The notes under the pieces were generated by a model, which made no database searches, was not told the DNA's origin, and saw only the letters and a program-made list of their open reading frames with translations. Source: Paramacrobiotus richtersi (taxonomy: Eukaryota; Tardigrada; Eutardigrada; Parachela; Macrobiotidae). From it: 24,672 nucleotides of DNA. Position numbers and translations under genes: made by a program. Shown here piece by piece: positions 19,642 through 24,672 of the stretch (position 1 is its first letter; every line of letters starts with the position of its first letter). The stretch covers positions 1 to 24,672 of the forward strand of contig JAQGAU010000712.1 of NCBI GenBank assembly GCA_034698045.1, in the 5' to 3' direction.

Positions 19642-20004
19642 GATACACCGTTGTAATATTCAAAACTGGCCATAAACCATACGCATTACTCCAGAAGAAT
19701 TGAAAATGAAAAAAACTTCCAAGGTAAAGACTCAAAAATCGATGTCAGTTTGTGATTCTCGAAGGCAGAAGCCAAGCGCGAGGGCGGTTACCAAGCTGAC
19801 AGAGTATCCGCTTTAGGCGGCAGTTGCTTCAGTTGAAATGTTGAACAGCTGAGCCAGCTGTTCAACAGCTTTATTAACCCACCATGGCTGAGCGAAATTT
19901 AATTTTCGCTTTTTGTGGGACTTCTCAATGTTGTCTGTGGAACGTGTTTTCTGTGGAATGTCGTTTCTCTCGACGGTTTTGCAACTCGACAGTTGGTTGT
20001 GTAA
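19642..20004. promoter_or_regulatory. Divergent promoter region, RPF2 / CENP-B-like gene
   Basis: This 363-bp interval lies between two divergently oriented start codons. It contains a perfect inverted repeat with 12-bp arms and a 3-bp spacer at 19840-19866, GTTGAACAGCTG then AGC then CAGCTGTTCAAC. Each arm ends in the E-box CAGCTG. No TATA box is evident. Alternatives for the repeat are a transcribed hairpin in the 5' UTR of either gene or a chance palindrome. Confidence 0.55.
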
Positions 20005-22631
20005 ATGAATGGGCAAGTTTTTCCCATGAATCCGAGTCCAGCTACCGAATCCTCTGCTGAATCAAGCGTCTTATTTTGTCTGTCAGATTCGGGCTTCTCT
20101 CTGTTTCGATGGAACGAAGATGCTACAACAACCACACAGTCAGTTGGATATCGCTCGACACCAACACCAGCTAATGCGAAGTCTCTGCAGCTAAGACGCG
20201 AACATCTGGGACAAATTCATTTAACGTTCGGTGCTGCGGAAGATGGAAAGGATGTAACAATTAGTATTCCGCGTCTTCGCAAGTTCAGTGTTGGAGATCT
20301 AGGAATCTCATCCATCTCCCCGCGAGATGTTTTATTTGTTTGTCAGGATGTGAAGCCATCCGTTCCTGGATCATATACGTTGGTACACGAAGACAGCGGC
20401 TCAGATAACACTGAGCCTGTGTGGCAGGATCCTCTTCACTACTGCATGTTGAAATTCGCCAACCCAAAACTTCGTACAAAATTCCTTCATTCCCTCAGAG
20501 CAGCCCTACTTCATGGAGCGGAATCTCTACAGAAAAATTCAGAAAATATTGGGGAAGGTGGAAATTCTACTGGCAGCACTTCCCGGATAACGGATGCGAT
20601 AGTTGTGAGCGGTAATGTCCCGACAGTATCGGATCCTGCTGTGCCTGCATCATCGACCTCTTCCATACCAGCTGAGTCAGACAACACGACGGTTCCCAAT
20701 CAGACAGACGTGCCTTCGCAGATTGTCCTGTCACGTAAACGGAATCGACGGAAGTCTGTATCACAAGGAGATGCACCGGACAAAAGGAACGTGAAACGCT
20801 GCTGCGTGCTAAAACTTCTTAAGGCTGCGGATTACGAAGATTTGGTGGTAAGTCACGCTTTTGAGCGTCCCTGGTCAGGGTTTAGTGAATCTCTGGTCAT
20901 GCGTACGTATACAGTATACTGTTCCGTTTTCTGAATTCTGTGTAACCTGGCATGCTGTTCCCATAATTCTGGCAATATTAAACTCATAAATGTTTTATGC
21001 GATTCAACATATTGTGGAGATATGTTGGTACAGTATAGTTTTCACGATCTCATTAACATTAAATTTTCCTGCAAAACAAAGTGTTTAATTGGACGAAAAA
21101 AATGCGTATTATGCGTAATATGAATACAGTAGCCAAAGCACAGATATTTCGATGTTAATGTTGTCGAGTTGCCGAGTTTCGATGTTAAAGATGAAACCGA
21201 TGAGCTGCTAGTGTTCGCGTGCGTTGTCCAAAGACAGAACGGTTCTCATGCGCGGAAGTGCTGTTTTTTACTACGCGCCTTAATGTGCGGTTTGTCCGGT
21301 GATTAACCGTGAAAAAGTTTTCAATTAAAACGATGGTAGTAACTGAAAGTCAGTGTACAGTCGTTGATTATTTATTTTCTGTTGATTCAGGACGATGTGG
21401 TCCGGTATGCCCAGATTCACGGATGCCAGGAAGCATGTGATAAATTTGCCATTAACAAGAACGACATCCACAATCGTATATGTCGTCTCTATTCCAAGAA
21501 AGGACGCTACAGTATCGTGAATCGGGATGTGTGTCCATCCAGTGTGGCCAATAATTTACTGCAGCACTTGAATGCTCAGGCGACATTTTCCTTGGATGAT
21601 GTTGTCGATAAAGCAAAGGAATTGCTGGGAAATTACAAGAGCAGGAAACGATTTATCCAGCCGTCTCTAAACTGGGCAGCACGTTTCGTCATCCATCATG
21701 ATCTACGGACAGTGGAGCTGGATGGTAATGATATCTTAGGGCTGGCGGATTTTCCTTTGCTGCCTGCAAGTGCCTTATTTAAACCTGTACAAAGTGATAC
21801 GGATGTGCGGGATAATACGTGGGAACTGCGGAAAACAGTTGTGGATTATGCCGAGAAGACCACGCTGCGAATTGCATCCAAGTTATTCACAGTACCGAGA
21901 TCGACAATTTCCGAGTGGCGCAACAAACTGGAGAATCGGGCAGGAAAGGAGCTTCCTTGTGGATCAGGAAGAAAAATCTCATACTCAAAGGTAATAATGT
22001 GAAAACTAACTACTCTATAGTATTTTTGAAGTTGTCCATCGTTTTATTCGTCGTTTTTTATGTCGTTGTATACGGCTAGCTTTGTTTACGTTTAGATAAC
22101 GACATTTTTCTTCGCTTTTTATTTGTTTGTCCTTGTAAATTATCAATTCAAGTCATCCGTATCAGTTCAAGTTAGGGTTCATTTGAATGTTTTTTATTAT
22201 TGTGTTCTTTATATTTCTTGTGATAAAGTGTTAGTTTTGTCGACGAACACTTACAAAAAACCGCTTTATTGTAGGACATGGACAAAATTCTCGTTTCGTG
22301 GATAACGCAAGAATCTCAGCAGCGACGAAAGGTCACTATCGCCGATCTGCAGACGAAAGCGAAAAAAGTTATCGGAAAGGAGATTCCGGAGTTTCTGGCT
22401 AGTCGCGGATGGGTAAATTCCTTTTGCCGACGGAATAGCGTGAAGTTTCCCGTGCAGAGTGGCGCCGGTGAAGTCAGATTATCGAGATGTTTGGAAGAGT
22501 CGCGATATCGCCCCCGTGATAAGGCCACTGGCGCTGCCTCGGTACCGTCCGTTCAGAGCCAAGATCTTGATCCTCTCAGCAGTATCCTGAACGAACTGCT
22601 ATACGATCATTGCTGGACGGCACCCCCGTAA
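20005..22631 (+). CDS. CENP-B/pogo-like DNA-binding protein with two tandem HTH modules
   Basis: Three phase-0 exons (20005-20847, 21391-21990, 22275-22631) encode 599 aa. Residues 1-240 are unassigned; 50-170 has alternating strands ending in a helix (KFANPKLRTKFLHSLRAALL), which could be a PH-like fold. Basic clusters at 243-251 (SRKRNRRKS) and KRNVKR look like a nuclear localisation signal. Two similar bipartite modules follow. Module 1 has a psq-type HTH (282-325) and a CENP-B/Tc5-type HTH (about 345-390, VDKAKELLG and NWAARFVIHHDL). Module 2 has VVDYAEKTTLRIASKLFTVPRSTISEWRNKL (about 431-461) and, at about 484-545, the classical KILVSWI, LQTKAKKVIG and FLASRGWVNSFCRR. No DDE transposase domain or terminal inverted repeats are seen, and introns interrupt the gene, so a domesticated pogo/Tigger-type DNA-binding region is inferred. 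AATAAA is at 22778-22783. Confidence 0.85.
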
Positions 22632-23445
22632 TTGCTCGGTTGAGTTAAAGTTGTTTTGGTGTTTTCTATGTGTGGCTTTCTTGGTTCGGACTCTTTTTTG
22701 ATAATTAAATTTTTCAAGCTCAGATACGTCGAAAGTTATGCCTCGAGCGAATGTATTTATATGTACAGCCAAACGAAAATAAATTTAATGACTGATTTAT
22801 CCATGGACCACGGGTATTCTTTTCTCATCTAGTGAACATAATCGTGCAGTGTTGCATTATTAGTTGACCCGTATTTTTTCTAGGCTACTTTTTTAACGCA
22901 TGCAGCTCCTATAGATAAACGACACCGATGTTTTTTATCGAGCGATAATACGCCACTATATATGCAGATCGAAGCGAAACAGAACGTTAAGTTATATTTA
23001 CATTGATCTTATGTACATAGTAGTCCGCTAATTAACTCGCGATTCGTATTTGATAGTTTATTTTTCGGTCGTTACACGTAGCAAACCCGACAGATTGTTT
23101 ATTTGAACTGGAAGGCCTATTCACAAACACACAATAAAGAGCACAAAAATGGATTATTCACAATTAGCACCACACACATAAAGAACTTGGAAATATCGTA
23201 GAAATGATTAACTAAAGCGAAGATCCACGATACTATGTTCTAACATAAGAAATTTATAAGAAAGCGAATAAAAAGATGGGTAGAAATATGAACCAGTATG
23301 AGTAAACAGCAATAATGACCACACAAGATAAGCCAGAGTCTACCGCCTGTATCACTACCCCTTGAGCACAAACCACTGTCACTTGTATCCGAATCACATC
23401 CAAAGGTGCATGTCTGATGCTAACCCGGAAAAAGCACAAGCGCTT
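22632..23445. other. Convergent 3' intergenic region
   Basis: It lies between the ends of two convergent genes. It is AT-rich, with AATAAA at 22778-22783 (plus) and TTTATT near 23057 and 23098 (AATAAA on minus) as candidate poly(A) signals. No coding or RNA gene signature was recognised. Confidence 0.5.
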
Positions 23446-24672
23446 TCACACATCCGGTGGTTCTTCCTTTACAACAGGTTCTTCCTTCACGCCAGGCTCA
23501 GCATCGCTGCTACTAACAATCACAGCAACTCCAACAGACGCATCATCTTGTATCTCCACCTTGACCTTTATATCTTCCATAACTATCGTTTCCTGCTTGA
23601 TTCTAACGTTTTCAGAGGGCAAGTCCGAACCAGTATTTCCAGAATAGTCCGCTTCTACTTTCACACCCGGCATGGCACTCTCTACTGAAACATCCCGCGG
23701 AGTATTCACTGACTGATTATTTTGTGTAGAGCTTGATGCAACAGCAGCTTCAGCAGGAGTAGAAACAGTAGAACCCACATTCGCAACAATCGCAGGCCTT
23801 GTCGGCATCGGCACACCCGCGCGTTGACAATATGTAGACAATCGAGGATCATTCTCCAACAATTCCCAATCAAAAACACCAAGATCAATGTGTCCACGGT
23901 GCGAATACGCATTACGATCCATACAGACAGGAATCAAACTCCAATTAGGCGCTGCACTGCCACTGGCAAACGATGCATCCATTTCCAAACTCACTGTTTT
24001 ATTTGCCGCAGCTCGTCGTTCATTTTTTCTGAATGTAATGGTACGCGATGGAACGTCCGATGCTTTCGATGGCGAAGCGGCAGAAACCTTTGCCAGATTC
24101 GTGTTGTCCCGACCATTGGTGCTACTGGACGCTGACGCCGGCTCAATGGGACTCGCACGCCCGGCCGCCTCGGCGTTTGGAGAAGTTGCGGTCAAAGTAA
24201 CACGTTTCAGATTGGATTGTGGCGGTTTCAGCCGAATCTGCTGCAGTCTGACTGGATTGGTGACCGTCGTAGATTTCTGCTGTTGACTCGACTGTGGCCG
24301 TTGTTCCACTTCTTCCGGCTTCGCTTCCGTCTGCTTCTCCTTGGTCGGTTCTATCTCGATGCGCTGACTGATGGGCGGTTTGATCCTTGCTCCAGTGGGC
24401 GCTTGCACCTGATTCACTACTGGTTTCCGCTGCTGTACCGGCAGTTGGTGCTGTTGCTGCGCTTGGTTCTGTTGGTGCTGTTGTTGCACTTGGTTCTGTT
24501 GGTGCTGCTGCTGCACTTGGCTCTGATGTTGCTGGAACATGGCAAGATGCTGATGAATATCATGTGGTGTCAAACTGATCATAGGTGTGGCGCCAAGCAT
24601 ACGTGGCGATGGCAGCTGCAGATACTGAGCCGGACCACCTGCTGAAAGAGAATGCGGCAAGGACATTAGTGG
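23446..24672 (-). CDS. Q-rich, SUMO-motif-rich putative nuclear regulator (5' end possibly outside the window)
   Basis: A single open frame of 406 codons runs from an ATG at 24666 to a stop at 23446. The frame is also open for the last six bases of the window, so the real start may lie outside. The family is not recognised. From the ATG: a hydrophobic Pro/Leu stretch, then a glutamine-rich segment (about residues 44-80) with three 9-residue repeats (QVQQQHQQN twice, then QAQQQHQLP). Next comes a low-complexity Pro/Thr/Ser/Lys region with basic patches (TFRKNERRAA). An ordered-looking core follows at about 235-295 (NWSLIPVCMDRNAYSHRGHI, LGVFDWELLENDPRLSTYC). The acidic tail has five psi-K-x-E motifs (VKVE, IKQE, VKVE, VKEE, VKEE at about 335-402), the SUMO-acceptor consensus. 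The composition suggests a transcription or chromatin cofactor; this is inference only. Confidence 0.8.
   Translation of the reverse strand, partial: PLMSLPHSLSAGGPAQYLQLPSPRMLGATPMISLTPHDIHQHLAMFQQHQSQVQQQHQQNQVQQQHQQNQAQQQHQLPVQQRKPVVNQVQAPTGARIKPPISQRIEIEPTKEKQTEAKPEEVEQRPQSSQQQKSTTVTNPVRLQQIRLKPPQSNLKRVTLTATSPNAEAAGRASPIEPASASSSTNGRDNTNLAKVSAASPSKASDVPSRTITFRKNERRAAANKTVSLEMDASFASGSAAPNWSLIPVCMDRNAYSHRGHIDLGVFDWELLENDPRLSTYCQRAGVPMPTRPAIVANVGSTVSTPAEAAVASSSTQNNQSVNTPRDVSVESAMPGVKVEADYSGNTGSDLPSENVRIKQETIVMEDIKVKVEIQDDASVGVAVIVSSSDAEPGVKEEPVVKEEPPDV

Noticed and set aside
23888-24645. Plus-strand frames opposite the Q-rich gene (132 and 142 codons)
   Set aside because: Leucine/valine-rich shadows of the glutamine repeat region on the opposite strand.
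1-24672. CRISPR arrays, prokaryotic operons, phage or intact virus genes
   Set aside because: No direct-repeat/spacer array, no ribosome-binding-site-led gene clusters and no viral hallmark motifs; all confident genes are intron-bearing.

Overview
The window reads as nuclear DNA of a small invertebrate animal. Every confident gene is split by short GT-AG introns (54-436 bp), genes sit close together on both strands, and the recognisable proteins (AMACR, DMAC2L, RPF2, TRIP12-type HECT, NAA10) are animal-like. Intron size, spacing and protein style would fit a tardigrade or a similar micro-invertebrate. That placement is an inference; no marker in the window fixes it.

Layout. 1-6.3 kb holds no intact gene but is not empty. 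It contains the decayed 3' half of a TRIP12-type HECT ubiquitin ligase (minus strand, 3748-5040, introns kept, several stops and frameshifts, catalytic Cys replaced by Arg). It also holds one clear and one faint fragment of the N-terminal acetyltransferase NAA10 (plus strand, about 2985-3390 and 1430-1700), an unassigned exon-like stretch and some short repeats. 6.3-11.2 kb is a tandem pair of alpha-methylacyl-CoA racemase (AMACR) genes with identical exon structure. Copy A is intact (380 aa). Copy B has lost its original start through a 5-bp insertion and carries Ala in place of the catalytic Asp. A 145-bp foldback with a perfect 30-bp palindromic core lies upstream of copy B.

11.9-14.9 kb is an eight-exon gene for a 544-aa protein I do not recognise, with a degenerate RRM-like N-terminus. 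15.3-16.7 kb (minus) is DMAC2L/ATP5S, the mitochondrial 'factor B' protein, with a presequence-like first exon. 17.5-19.6 kb (minus) is the ten-exon ribosome-assembly factor RPF2. It is divergent from a three-exon plus-strand gene (20.0-22.6 kb) for a 599-aa nuclear protein with two consecutive pogo/CENP-B-type DNA-binding modules and no transposase catalytic domain, apparently a domesticated transposase DNA-binding region. 23.4-24.7 kb (minus) is the 3' part of a Q-rich, probably nuclear regulator with five SUMO-acceptor motifs near its C-terminus; its 5' end may lie beyond the window.

The genes are not an operon-like functional set. The links are structural: a tandem duplication (AMACR), a divergent promoter (RPF2 and the CENP-B-like gene), a convergent pair (the CENP-B-like and Q-rich genes) and a pseudogene-rich left end. 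Exon boundaries were worked out by hand from splice signals, reading-frame phase and remembered human homologues; no alignment was run.
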